Shown here one piece after another: positions 35,546 to 43,019 of a stretch of 64,000 nt of DNA. The position numbers and the translations under genes were made by a program. This DNA is from JASHSH01 sp036490215 (GTDB lineage Bacteria > Pseudomonadota > Alphaproteobacteria > Rhodospirillales > Magnetospirillaceae). The DNA lies in NCBI GenBank assembly GCA_036490215.1, contig DASXEH010000006.1, positions 62,001 through 126,000 of the forward strand, given 5' to 3'. Under the pieces are notes generated by a model that worked only from the letters and a program-made list of their open reading frames with translations, ran no database searches and had not been told where the DNA came from. Position 1 is the stretch's first letter, and every line of letters begins with the position of its first letter.

Positions 35546-35584
35546 ACGATAGGTGATGTCATAATCTGACACAAGATTTAGTAT
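35546..35584 (-). promoter_or_regulatory. Candidate nrdJ promoter with NrdR-box-like sequence
   Basis: ACACAAGATTTAGTAT (35569-35584) matches about 13 of 16 positions of the NrdR box ACACWATATMTWGTGT. On the minus strand TTGTGT (35574-35569) - 17 bp - TATCGT (35551-35546) would be a promoter, so the box overlaps the -35. NrdR usually uses two boxes about 31 bp apart; I find no clear second one. No B12-box is seen, so a cobalamin riboswitch is not supported. Confidence 0.45.
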
Positions 35585-35639
35585 CCCCTAGGGGGGTCTA
35601 GTGATTTCCCCTACTCAGTGTTGATGATTGTGACAGGCC

Positions 35640-36282
35640 TCACAGGCCGCAGGCCGGACCTATCGCTAGTGGCCCTCCGCAGCCGAGACCGACTCGCAAA
35701 ACCGACTCCTAAAGGCTTGAAAATCGCGCCTTGGATTTTGTTCGGCCAGCTGAAGTCTCACACGAAGCGGCCCCTCTTTCGGGGTCGTTTTGACGCCCTG
35801 CGCTATATGCGGTGGTCCGTCAAGAGGGCTGATAGCTAAATCGTGTTTTGTGACAGTTGGCCTAACTCGCAGCGCGACTTTTTCCTTATTTCACGCCACT
35901 CAAATTGAATTGCGCAAACAAAACCCAGCAAATGCGCACCTGTGGATAAGTCCAGGCCTGGGAGATGCGCGTTTTCGCCCTCTTGCCGCTTTCGACCACC
36001 GCAATACAGGTCTGGAACGGCCGCGCGAGAGGTCCCCGCTGCGCCTCTCCGCCCCCAAATCTTGGGGTGGCCAAGGGCCAACCGGCGAACCTTGCCAAGT
36101 TGTACAGATCGCCATGAGAGATTATATATTTATATAATTTACATATGATTATTGACCAATTTGAATCTAATACGCGAAGTTCGATCACGCCTCGACATTT
36201 GGTGTTCTGGACGATCGCCTTCGCTTTTGCTTATAGTCCGGCAAAGGCGACGTCTTCGGGGATAACGGACAAGGACGAGGGA
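35640..36282. other. Long gene-poor region between nrdJ and NDUFA12
   Basis: About 840 bp separate the two start codons and no convincing protein gene lies between them. The region holds an intrinsic-terminator-like hairpin on the plus strand (35768-35791), a CCCC/GGGG hairpin near 36053-36068, a very AT-rich block at 36118-36165 with a minus-strand TATAAT at 36126-36121, and a possible NDUFA12 promoter TGGACG - 18 bp - TATAGT (36208-36237). One or two small RNAs are possible. Confidence 0.5.
35768..35791 (+). terminator. Intrinsic-terminator-like hairpin
   Basis: CGGCCCC - TCTTTC - GGGGTCG followed by TTTT, with one G-T wobble in the stem. On the plus strand there is no annotated gene upstream of it (nrdJ points away), so it implies an unannotated plus-strand transcript starting between about 35600 and 35760, or it is fortuitous. 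Confidence 0.5.
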
Positions 36283-36633
36283 ATGAGTTTAGGAACGCGC
36301 CTGTTCACCTGGGCCAATGGGCGCCTGGTGGGGACCGACCAAGAGGGCAACCGCTACTACGTCGAGCGCCGGCCACGCGTGGGACACCGCGCCCGCCGCT
36401 GGGTGCTCTATCGCGGCGCCGTCGAAGCCTCGCGCGTGCCGCCCGAATGGCATTCCTGGCTGCACTACACCTCCGAGCAGGCTTTGACGCCGGCGGCGGA
36501 CAAGCCGTGGGTCGCCCCCCATATCGCCAATCTGACGGGGACCGACGGCGCCTATGTGCCGCCGGGTCACGACTTCCGCGGCGGCCATCGCAGCCACGCC
36601 ACCGGCGACTACGAACCCTGGCGGCCGTCTTAA
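36283..36633 (+). CDS. NDUFA12-family NADH:ubiquinone oxidoreductase accessory subunit
   Basis: 116 residues from ATG 36283 with GAGGGA upstream; the frame is open to 36145 but that extension is rejected because this subunit faces the cytoplasm and starts at this point in relatives. Diagnostic sequence: LVGTDQEGNRYYVERR, RRWVLYRG, ASRVPPEWHSWLHY, a C-terminal DYEPWRP. It is the alphaproteobacterial homologue of mitochondrial complex I subunit B17.2. It heads the conserved block that continues with MlaD-like and DUF2155 genes. Confidence 0.95.
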   Translation: MSLGTRLFTWANGRLVGTDQEGNRYYVERRPRVGHRARRWVLYRGAVEASRVPPEWHSWLHYTSEQALTPAADKPWVAPHIANLTGTDGAYVPPGHDFRGGHRSHATGDYEPWRPS

Positions 36634-36657
36634 CAGGCTTTATCGTCTAGGCTTTGT

Positions 36658-36730
36658 CGTCATTGCGAGCGAAGCGAAGCAATCCATGCCTGTTTGGAAG
36701 CTGGATTGCTTCGCTTCGCTCGCAATGACG
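36658..36730. repeat. Perfect 29-bp inverted repeat (CGTCATTGCGAG family)
   Basis: Arms 36658-36686 and 36702-36730 are exact reverse complements with a 15-base loop. They open CGTCATTGCGAG and close CTCGCAATGACG, with an inner GAAGCAATCCA. The same family recurs at 58947-59024 and, more diverged, at 62874-62960. It sits between the NDUFA12 stop and the first MlaD gene and could form an mRNA hairpin or cruciform. Confidence 0.93.
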
Positions 36731-36762
36731 GTATAAATGTAAGAGCCCTAGGAACGTAGTCC

Positions 36763-37257
36763 GTGAACTCCACCGCCCCCCATTCCCCCATCGGACGCGA
36801 AACGGTGATCGGCGCCGCGGTTTTGGCCGTGGCCGCGGTCGTGCTCGGCATGGCCTACAGCGGCAAGGTCAACCAGGAGGCGCCGGGCTATGACCTCAAG
36901 GCGCGCTTCGCCAAGGCAGACGGGATCTCGATCGGCAGCGAAGTGCAGCTGGCCGGGGTGACGGTCGGCCAGGTGATCGACCAGCGGCTCGACCCCAACT
37001 TCCGGGCTCTCCTGACGCTCCGGATCGACCCCAAGATCCAACTTCCCAAGGACAGTGCGGCGCTGATCCAGACCGATGGTTTGCTGGGCTCGAAATTCAT
37101 CGCTTTGCAACCCGGCGCGGACGAAAAAAACCTTAAACCAAACTCTGAATTCCAGTTCACGCAAAGCTCGATGAATCTCAACGACATCCTTGAATTGATT
37201 GTATCTCAGGCCGAATCGAAACACGGCGGGAAGCCCCCGCCCGACATGCCGGAATAG
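36763..37257 (+). CDS. MlaD/MCE-domain phospholipid-transport protein (copy 1)
   Basis: 164 residues from GTG with AGGA about 9 nt upstream. One N-terminal membrane helix (~12-33) and one MCE domain (~40-125: YDLKARFAKADGISIGSEVQ, LAGVTVGQVID, QTDGLLGSKFIALQPG) ending in a short polar tail. MlaD hexamers carry phospholipids between the membranes with MlaFEB. No mlaE, mlaF or mlaC is next to it, so the other parts lie elsewhere. It is followed after six bases by a second MlaD-like gene. Confidence 0.9.
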   Translation: MNSTAPHSPIGRETVIGAAVLAVAAVVLGMAYSGKVNQEAPGYDLKARFAKADGISIGSEVQLAGVTVGQVIDQRLDPNFRALLTLRIDPKIQLPKDSAALIQTDGLLGSKFIALQPGADEKNLKPNSEFQFTQSSMNLNDILELIVSQAESKHGGKPPPDMPE

Positions 37258-37263
37258 GCGACG

Positions 37264-37836
37264 ATGGGACGTAATCTGATCGAGACGGTGATGGGTGCGG
37301 TGGTCCTGATCGTGGCCGCCTTCTTCCTGGTTTTCGCCTATTCCCAGGCCGACCTGGGCGCCGTCAAAGGCTATGTGGTGAAGGCCGCGTTCCAGAGCGT
37401 GGGCGGGCTGTCCAACGGGGCCGATGTCCGCATCAACGGGATCAAGGTGGGCACGGTGATCGACCAAGTCATCAACCCCGACAACTTCGATGCCGATGTC
37501 CGCCTGTCGGTCAGCCCGGACATCAAGCTGCCCGACGACTCCTCGGCGACGATCGACAGTTCCGGCCTTCTTGGTGACAAATTCGTCAGGCTGATTCCGG
37601 GGCACAGCAAGAAGACCCTCCCCACCGACGGCAGCGCCAGCTTGACCAATACCAAGACCTACAAGTCGCTCGAACAGATGGTCGGCGAGATCATCTTCCT
37701 GGCCACCGATAACTCGTCCGGCGGCAGCAAGTCCGCGGCCCCCGCCTCGGGTGGCGCGGCTGCCCCCAATCCGGACGTCAACCCGGCCCCCCTCGCCCCG
37801 TCCCAGCCGGCTTCCGGCGGCGCCAACAAGCCGTGA
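37264..37836 (+). CDS. MlaD/MCE-domain phospholipid-transport protein (copy 2)
   Basis: 190 residues. Membrane helix ~8-27, MCE domain ~35-120 (VKAAFQSVGGLSNGADVRIN, IKVGTVIDQV, DSSGLLGDKFVRLIPGH), then a Gly/Ala/Pro/Ser-rich tail of ~55 residues absent from copy 1. It begins six bases after copy 1 and its stop overlaps the GTG of the DUF2155 gene. The two copies resemble each other but are clearly diverged. They may form a mixed hexamer or two separate rings. Confidence 0.9.
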   Translation: MGRNLIETVMGAVVLIVAAFFLVFAYSQADLGAVKGYVVKAAFQSVGGLSNGADVRINGIKVGTVIDQVINPDNFDADVRLSVSPDIKLPDDSSATIDSSGLLGDKFVRLIPGHSKKTLPTDGSASLTNTKTYKSLEQMVGEIIFLATDNSSGGSKSAAPASGGAAAPNPDVNPAPLAPSQPASGGANKP

Positions 37837-38405
37837 GTCGGCTGCTCATTCAAGCGATCGGCCGCCAGCCAATGCACAAAATCCTAAAAGTCGTCATGGC
37901 CGGGCCTGCGAAGCAGGACCCGGCCATCCACGCCTTTGGGATGGCAAGAAAAAAGACGTGGATGCCCGGCTCGGAGGCCGGGCATGACGAATTAAGAAAC
38001 CGCCATAGAGTCGCTGCCGCTGCCTGTGTGGTAGCCGTCTTCGCCGTCATCTCACCCGCACGGGCCGACGATCTGGTGTTCGACACCGCCGTGCTCCAGG
38101 GTTTGGACAAGGTGACCGGCCGGGTTCAGAAGATCGACGCCCCGGTGGGCGCGACCATCCATTTCGGGACCTTGGAGATCGTGGCGCGGACCTGCCGCAA
38201 GCGCCCGCCGGAAGAGCAGCCCGAGTCGGCCGCCTTCCTGGATATCTGGGAGATCAAGCAGAACGAACCTGCCACTTCGCTGTTCCGCGGCTGGATGTTC
38301 GCCTCAAGCCCGGCGCTCTCGGCCCTCGAAAACCCGGTCTACGACGTCTGGGTCTTGGACTGCGTCAACAGCACCGACAAGGGATCGCCTGACGGTTCGC
38401 AGTGA
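37833..38405 (+). CDS. DUF2155 secreted protein with palindromic element in its 5' end
   Basis: 190 residues if read from GTG 37833, which overlaps the MlaD stop. The family core is unmistakable: VTGRVQKIDAPVGATIHFGT, CRKRPPEEQPESAAFLDIWE, GWMFASSPALSALENPVYDV. The hydrophobic signal segment (~62-77, AAAACVVAVFAVISPARA) normally lies at the very N-terminus. Here about 34 residues encoded by a 98-bp palindrome (37892-37989) lie in front of it. No good start codon exists between the element and the signal segment, so translation either reads through the element or starts inside it (ATG 37941 or about 37962). Function of DUF2155 is unknown; a periplasmic role is likely. Confidence 0.8.
   Translation: MSRLLIQAIGRQPMHKILKVVMAGPAKQDPAIHAFGMARKKTWMPGSEAGHDELRNRHRVAAAACVVAVFAVISPARADDLVFDTAVLQGLDKVTGRVQKIDAPVGATIHFGTLEIVARTCRKRPPEEQPESAAFLDIWEIKQNEPATSLFRGWMFASSPALSALENPVYDVWVLDCVNSTDKGSPDGSQ
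37892..37989. repeat. 98-bp palindromic element (CGTCATGGCCGG family) inside DUF2155 frame
   Basis: Outer arms CGTCATGGCCGG and CCGGGCATGACG, inner arms CATCCACG and CGTGGATG, with small hairpins in each half. The same family lies at 61263-61347, and half-units at 31382-31426. It is read in frame as the N-terminal region of the DUF2155 gene. Confidence 0.85.
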
Positions 38406-38448
38406 GCCGTTCAAGCTGCTGAACTGAACCCGTCAATGCCGACCCATC

Positions 38449-39072
38449 TCACGCTGTTTTCCGATGCCCAAGCACCCGGCGGGTGGCGCTTATGGCGCCC
38501 ACGGTCACCATGCCGAGGGCCAGGAAAAACAACAGGCTTGGCCAATGGCGCGGGACCGACAGCCAATGCGGCGTGATCGTATCCGCCGTGTTGAACGGCT
38601 CGTCGCTATAGCGGCAGAGTTCCAGCGCGGCGTCGCGCATCACCATCGCCGTGTCGATCTGCTGGACCAAGTCCTGCACCGCCCGTTGATCGCCGGGCAG
38701 CTTTTCCATGTGAAGAAGCAGCGCCTGGGTGCCAGCCAGCCGGGCATGACTGCATTCGTTGAAGGGGCTGTCCTCGTCGCTGATGCTGGCCGGAACCAGG
38801 CCCCATAGGCAGTTGAACTGTTCGATCTCGACAAAGTTGAGCAGGCGCCTGAACGGCCGATCCGGAAAAGGCTCGCGATTGGCGAGATCGAGAATTGCGG
38901 ACTGGTAATTGGCGATCACCGCCATCTGGCCGTGAGTCAGACTGGGAATCGAAAGACCGTTGGTCGGCCCACCATCCGAGACATGATGCGCCTGAGCGAC
39001 CGCAACAGGCGCAGCCACCAGCAGCAAAACAAGCCAAGGAACGACGCGTTTATGGAAACGAAGAGACGGCAT
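38449..39072 (-). CDS. Hypothetical envelope protein with signal peptide and C-terminal membrane helix
   Basis: 207 residues. Signal peptide 1-28 (cleavage after AQA), a helical luminal region with Cys in NCLWG, NECSH and LCRYS, and one membrane helix at ~178-198 followed by a short basic tail (TRRVLGHRKTA). Motifs such as SISDEDSPFNECSHARLAGT and SDEPFNTADTITPHW look conserved-type but I do not recognise the family. It converges with DUF2155 and lies downstream of aat, 63 bp away, on the same strand. Probably a periplasm-facing single-pass protein. Confidence 0.7.
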   Translation of the reverse strand: MPSLRFHKRVVPWLVLLLVAAPVAVAQAHHVSDGGPTNGLSIPSLTHGQMAVIANYQSAILDLANREPFPDRPFRRLLNFVEIEQFNCLWGLVPASISDEDSPFNECSHARLAGTQALLLHMEKLPGDQRAVQDLVQQIDTAMVMRDAALELCRYSDEPFNTADTITPHWLSVPRHWPSLLFFLALGMVTVGAISATRRVLGHRKTA

Positions 39073-39135
39073 GGCCTCTATTCACACTTCCGATGGTCCC
39101 AGTCTACTCCATCGAGCCAAGCCCGCCAGTCTCGC

Positions 39136-39789
39136 TCACCGCGCCTCGGTCTTGGTTTGTGCCGCGATTACCGCCAACGGGTCCTCGCTCAGTTCCGGGT
39201 GAAACGTGGCCCGGCGCTGGAGTGCGTCGGAGAGCAGCCGCAGGTATTTCCAGCGCGGCACCTCGATCGCCCCGAAGCGCTGCAGATGCCGGGTGACGAA
39301 CTGGGTGTCGAGCAGGCTGTAGCCGCCCAGCATCATCCGCGCCACCAGATGGACCAGCGCCACCTTGCTGGCATCGGGCGCGCGGCTGAACATGCTCTCA
39401 CCGAAGAACGCCCCGCCCAGCGACAGGCCGTAGAGCCCGCCCACCAGCTCGCCGCCCTTCCAGGTTTCGACACTATGCGCCAGACCCAGCCGGTGCAGCT
39501 CGACGAAGAGGTGGACGATCTCGGTGTTGATCCAGGTTTCGGGGCGGTCGGGTGCCGGCTCGGCGCAGCCCTCGATCACCTGCTCGAAAGCGGCGTCGCA
39601 GGTCACCGTCAGCTCGCCCTTGCGCATCACCTTCTTCAGGGAATGCGGCACGTGGAAGTTCTCGAAGGGCAGGATGCCGCGCTCGGCCGGATCGATCCAA
39701 TGCAGGCGCGGATCATCGCGATGCCGCGCCATGGGGAAAACCCCAAGGGCATAGGCGCGCAATAGCTGGGAGGGGGTTAATGGCCCCAT
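39136..39789 (-). CDS. aat: Leucyl/phenylalanyl-tRNA--protein transferase
   Basis: 217 residues from ATG 39789 (MGPLTPSQLLRAYALGVFPM); the frame is open to 39837. Family motifs: HWIDPAERGILPFENFHVP, TWINTEIVHLFVELHRLG, SVETWKGGELVGGLYGLSLG, FFGESMFSR, LLDTQFVTRHLQRFGAIEVP. It adds Leu or Phe from tRNA to N-terminal Arg/Lys of proteins, creating N-degrons for ClpS/ClpAP. The start lacks a strong ribosome site. A palindromic element separates it from accC upstream. Confidence 0.96.
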   Translation of the reverse strand: MGPLTPSQLLRAYALGVFPMARHRDDPRLHWIDPAERGILPFENFHVPHSLKKVMRKGELTVTCDAAFEQVIEGCAEPAPDRPETWINTEIVHLFVELHRLGLAHSVETWKGGELVGGLYGLSLGGAFFGESMFSRAPDASKVALVHLVARMMLGGYSLLDTQFVTRHLQRFGAIEVPRWKYLRLLSDALQRRATFHPELSEDPLAVIAAQTKTEAR

Positions 39790-39833
39790 GAGAGTCTGAT
39801 GCTCCGACTCATCCGAGACTCCGTGCTGGCGAC

Positions 39834-39934
39834 CCATCCTTCGAGGCTCGCTTACGCGAGCACCTCAGGACGAGGATAGTACTTTGTGGCCTCATGGTGA
39901 GATGCTTTGCGTCAGCAAAGCCTCGAACCATGAG
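39834..39934. repeat. Two-hairpin intergenic repeat between accC and aat
   Basis: Hairpin 1 at 39843-39866 (GAGG-CTCGC / GCGAG-CACCTC). Hairpin 2 at 39891-39934 with outer arms CTCATGGT / ACCATGAG and inner arms GCTTTGC / GCAAAGC. The layout is typical of dispersed intergenic repeats; only this copy is seen in the window. Confidence 0.7.
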
Positions 39935-39942
39935 CGGCACCG

Positions 39943-41286
39943 TCACCCCGCCTTTTCGACGAAATGTTCCAGCCAATGGACGTCGTAGTTGCCGGACAGG
40001 AAGTCGGGATCGCTGAGCAGGCGCGCGTGCAGCGGCATCGTCGTCTTGATGCCGTCGATCACGAATTCGCCCAGGGCCCGTTTCAAACGCATCAAACATT
40101 CGTGGCGGTCATGCCCATGAACGATCAGCTTGGCGACCATGCTATCGTAATGGGGCGGCACCACGCTGTCCGCGTACAAACTTGAGTCCACGCGCACGCC
40201 GGGGCCGCCCGGCGGATGGTAGCGCCCGACCCGGCCCGGCGAGGGCACGAAGGTCTGCGGGTCTTCGGCGTTGATGCGGCATTCGACGGCATGGCCGGTG
40301 AAGCGGATCTCTTCCTGCGTGAAGGAGAGCTTTTCGCCCGCCGCGATCAGGATCTGCTCGCGCACGAGATCGATGCCGGTGATCGCCTCGGTGACCGGAT
40401 GCTCGACCTGAAGCCTTGTGTTCATCTCGATGAAATAGAAGTTGCCGTTTTCCCACAAGAACTCGAGCGTGCCGGCATTGCGGTAACCGAGCGTCTTGAT
40501 CGCGTCGACGGCGATCTTGCCGATGGACTTGCGCGCCTTGTCGTCGAGCACCGGCGACGGCGCCTCTTCCATCACCTTCTGGTGACGGCGCTGCAACGAG
40601 CAATCGCGCTCGCCGAGATGAACCACATTGCCGTAATTATCGGCCAGGATCTGCATCTCGATATGGCGCGGCTTACCGAGATATTTTTCGAGATAGACGG
40701 CGCCGTTGCCGAACGCGGCTTGTGCCTCCGTGCGCGCCAGGCTGACAGCCGTGGCCAGTTCGGCCTTGGTCTGCGCCACCTTCATACCCTTGCCGCCGCC
40801 GCCGGCCGCGGCCTTGACCAGGATCGGATAGCCGATGCGGTCGCCTTCCTTCAGCGCGGAGGCCTCGTCGGTCACCGCACCGTCGGTGCCGGGCACGCAA
40901 GGAAGCCCGGCGCTGGTTGCCGCGCGCTTGGCCTCGATCTTGTCGCCCATCATGCGGATATGCTCGGCCTTGGGGCCGATGAAGGTGATGCCGTGATCCT
41001 CGACCATCTGGGCGAAGTCGGCGTTCTCCGAGAGAAAGCCGTAGCCGGGATGGATCGCTTCGGCGCCGGTGATGGTGGCTGCCGAGATGATCGCCGCCTT
41101 GTTGCGGTAGGAGTCACGCGCCGCCGGCGGGCCGATGCAGACGGATTCGTCGGCAAGCCGCACATGCATCGCGTCGTTATCGGCGGTCGAATGGACGGCC
41201 ACCGTGCGAATCCCCATGTCGCGGCAGGCGCGCAGAACTCGCAACGCGATCTCGCCGCGATTGGCGATGAGGATCTTGTTGAACAT
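39943..41286 (-). CDS. accC: Acetyl-CoA carboxylase, biotin carboxylase subunit
   Basis: 447 residues. Starts FNKILIANRGEIALRVLRAC. The ATP-grasp glycine loop is VKAAAGGGGKGMK, with EKYLGKPRHIEMQILAD, the catalytic block FIEMNTRLQVEHPVTE and C-terminal MVAKLIVHGHDRHECLMRLK. It carboxylates biotin on AccB using ATP and bicarbonate, the first step of fatty acid synthesis. It begins two bases after the accB stop. Confidence 0.98.
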   Translation of the reverse strand: MFNKILIANRGEIALRVLRACRDMGIRTVAVHSTADNDAMHVRLADESVCIGPPAARDSYRNKAAIISAATITGAEAIHPGYGFLSENADFAQMVEDHGITFIGPKAEHIRMMGDKIEAKRAATSAGLPCVPGTDGAVTDEASALKEGDRIGYPILVKAAAGGGGKGMKVAQTKAELATAVSLARTEAQAAFGNGAVYLEKYLGKPRHIEMQILADNYGNVVHLGERDCSLQRRHQKVMEEAPSPVLDDKARKSIGKIAVDAIKTLGYRNAGTLEFLWENGNFYFIEMNTRLQVEHPVTEAITGIDLVREQILIAAGEKLSFTQEEIRFTGHAVECRINAEDPQTFVPSPGRVGRYHPPGGPGVRVDSSLYADSVVPPHYDSMVAKLIVHGHDRHECLMRLKRALGEFVIDGIKTTMPLHARLLSDPDFLSGNYDVHWLEHFVEKAG

Positions 41287-41288
41287 GC

Positions 41289-41729
41289 TCAGGCGAGGAT
41301 CAGCAACGGTTCGCCGAATTCAACCGGCGTACCGTCGCCGATCAGGAAACGGATGACCCGACCAGATTTCGGCGCCTTGATCGGATTGAAGGTCTTCATC
41401 GCCTCGATCAGCAGCAGCGTATCGCCTTCCTTCACCTCATCGCCTTCATTGGCGAAAGGCTTCGCACCCGGTTCGGCGCCGCGATAGACGACGCCGACCA
41501 TCGGCGACTTGACGGCATCGACCGGCACAGCGGCGGGTGCCGCAGCCAGTACGGCCACGGGGGCCGCATGCATCACGGGGGCGGCAACCTGGACCGTCGC
41601 GGGGGACGGCGCGCGCGCGACGCGCAGCCGCAGCTCGCCGACCTCGTATTCGATCTCGGTCAGATTGGTTTCCTGAAGCAGGGCCGCCAAGCGGCGCACC
41701 AGTTCATCGTCGATTTGAGTTCGTGCCAT
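41289..41729 (-). CDS. accB: Acetyl-CoA carboxylase biotin carboxyl carrier protein
   Basis: 146 residues. N-terminal helical part, an Ala/Pro-rich flexible linker (~42-72), then the biotinyl domain (KSPMVGVVYRGAEPGAKPF) with the biotinylation site IEAMK at Lys112. It carries carboxybiotin between AccC and the carboxyltransferase. Co-transcribed with accC, and 23 bp downstream of aroQ. Confidence 0.97.
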   Translation of the reverse strand: MARTQIDDELVRRLAALLQETNLTEIEYEVGELRLRVARAPSPATVQVAAPVMHAAPVAVLAAAPAAVPVDAVKSPMVGVVYRGAEPGAKPFANEGDEVKEGDTLLLIEAMKTFNPIKAPKSGRVIRFLIGDGTPVEFGEPLLILA

Positions 41730-41752
41730 TACGCCTCTGTTGCTCAGGTCGG

Positions 41753-42268
41753 TTATTGGGCCGAAGCGGATTGTGCTGAATTGGGTTGGCCGGTCACGAT
41801 CTGCCGCATGGCATCGAGCGCCAGGATATAGCCCTGCCCGCCCAGCCCGCAGATCACGCCCTTGGCCAGCGCGCTGACATAAGAGTGATGCCGGAAGGCC
41901 TCGCGCTTATGGATGTTCGACAAATGCACCTCGATCACCGGCAACGCCACCGCCGCCAGCGCATCGTGGATCGCCACCGAAGTATGACTGTAGCCGGCCG
42001 GGTTGATGACGATGCCGGCCGCATGGCCGCGCGCCGCCTGAATCCAGTCGATCAGCTCGCCTTCGTGATTGCTCTGGCGGAACTCGATCACCAGACCATT
42101 CGCGCGGCCATGGCGGCGGCAGGCCTGCTCGATATCGCCGAGCGTCTCGCGCCCATAGACATCGGGCTCGCGCGTGCCGAGCAAATTGAGGTTCGGCCCG
42201 TTGAGCACAAGGATGATGGGTGTCGCCGTGCGCCCAGCGCGGTTTTTGACGTTTGTTCGCCGTGCCAT
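41753..42268 (-). CDS. aroQ: Type II 3-dehydroquinate dehydratase
   Basis: 171 residues from ATG 42268; the frame is open to 42316. A basic ~17-residue N-terminal extension precedes the family start ILVLNGPNLNLLGTREPDVY. Further motifs are RQSNHEGELIDWI, INPAGYSHTSVAIHDAL (catalytic His) and PVIEVHLSNIHKREAFRHHS. It converts 3-dehydroquinate to 3-dehydroshikimate. On the minus strand TATAAC lies about 8 bp before the ATG and no ribosome site is evident, so the mRNA may be leaderless. First gene of the aroQ-accB-accC unit. Confidence 0.97.
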   Translation of the reverse strand: MARRTNVKNRAGRTATPIILVLNGPNLNLLGTREPDVYGRETLGDIEQACRRHGRANGLVIEFRQSNHEGELIDWIQAARGHAAGIVINPAGYSHTSVAIHDALAAVALPVIEVHLSNIHKREAFRHHSYVSALAKGVICGLGGQGYILALDAMRQIVTGQPNSAQSASAQ

Positions 42269-42382
42269 GGGCGCCGTTATAGCATTTGCCGCCCCGGGTG
42301 CAATCCCAAGCGGCAAAACCGCAAACTAATCATGGGGATAAGTCGGGTTTAAGGCTTAAAAGCCGCGGCAGTGCTCCCCGGC

Positions 42383-42994
42383 TTAAGCCCACTTCGCCTT
42401 CAATTTCTCGCGGTTCAGCGCCAGCCATAGCAGCGCGATCACCGCCACAGCGTTGTTGACCTTGCCGCTCTCGACCCAGCCGATCGCCTCGGTGGCCGGC
42501 ACGGTGAAGAGGCGGATATCCTCATTCTCCTCCTCCATCCCATGCAGCCCGCCGAGACGGGTGGTGTCGGCGCGGCCGCAATAGAGCATGCAGGTCTCGG
42601 TGACGGCGCCGGGCGACGCGATCACATGGGTGATCGGCACCAGATCGGTGATCGTCGCCGCCGCCTCTTCCTTGGCTTCGCGGATGGCCGTCGTCTCGGG
42701 CGCCTCGCCTTCGTCGATGATCCCGGCCACCACCTCGATCAGCCAGGGATACCAACCCGCCGCCATGGCGCCGGCGCGGAACTGTTCGATCAGCGCCACT
42801 TCGTCGCGCACCGGATCGTAGAGCAACACCGCCGCTGCATGGCCGCGCTCGAACACTTCGCGGGTGATCGGTTGCGTCCAGCTGCCATCGAAGCGCTTGT
42901 GCCGCAGCGTGTAGCGGTCGAGACGGAAATAGCTTTGGAAAAGGGTGACGTGTTCCTGGATATCGACGCCGTCGATTTTTTGATCCGATGTCAT
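42383..42994 (-). CDS. Nudix hydrolase, ADP-ribose pyrophosphatase type
   Basis: 203 residues from ATG 42994, with AGGA upstream. The Nudix box spans residues 91-113 (GIIDEGEAPETTAIREAKEE and on), preceded by VALIEQFRAGA and followed by ASPGAVTETCMLYCGRA, typical of the NudF/YffH ADP-ribose or GDP-mannose pyrophosphatases. It hydrolyses nucleoside diphosphate sugars with Mg2+. It follows the ParA-like gene by 25 bp and may be co-transcribed. Confidence 0.92.
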   Translation of the reverse strand: MTSDQKIDGVDIQEHVTLFQSYFRLDRYTLRHKRFDGSWTQPITREVFERGHAAAVLLYDPVRDEVALIEQFRAGAMAAGWYPWLIEVVAGIIDEGEAPETTAIREAKEEAAATITDLVPITHVIASPGAVTETCMLYCGRADTTRLGGLHGMEEENEDIRLFTVPATEAIGWVESGKVNNAVAVIALLWLALNREKLKAKWA

Positions 42995-43019
42995 TACGGG
43001 TCCTGCGGTGAGGGAAGGG

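Noticed and set aside
31621..35556. 1311-codon open frame on the plus strand opposite nrdJ
   Set aside because: Its translation is His/Arg/Gly/Leu-rich with no domain, and it mirrors the codon bias of nrdJ. Similar long antisense frames occur opposite accC, the GT41 gene and the binding protein.
35440..35640. Cobalamin riboswitch upstream of the B12-dependent nrdJ
   Set aside because: No B12-box or recognisable riboswitch core in the leader; an NrdR-type site explains the region better.
35618..35839. 73-codon frame upstream of NDUFA12
   Set aside because: No ribosome site, composition unlike neighbouring genes, and an intrinsic-terminator-like hairpin lies inside it.
36145..36282. 46-residue N-terminal extension of NDUFA12 that resembles a signal peptide
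   Set aside because: NDUFA12 is on the cytoplasmic face of complex I; GAGGGA lies directly before ATG 36283 and family alignment begins there.
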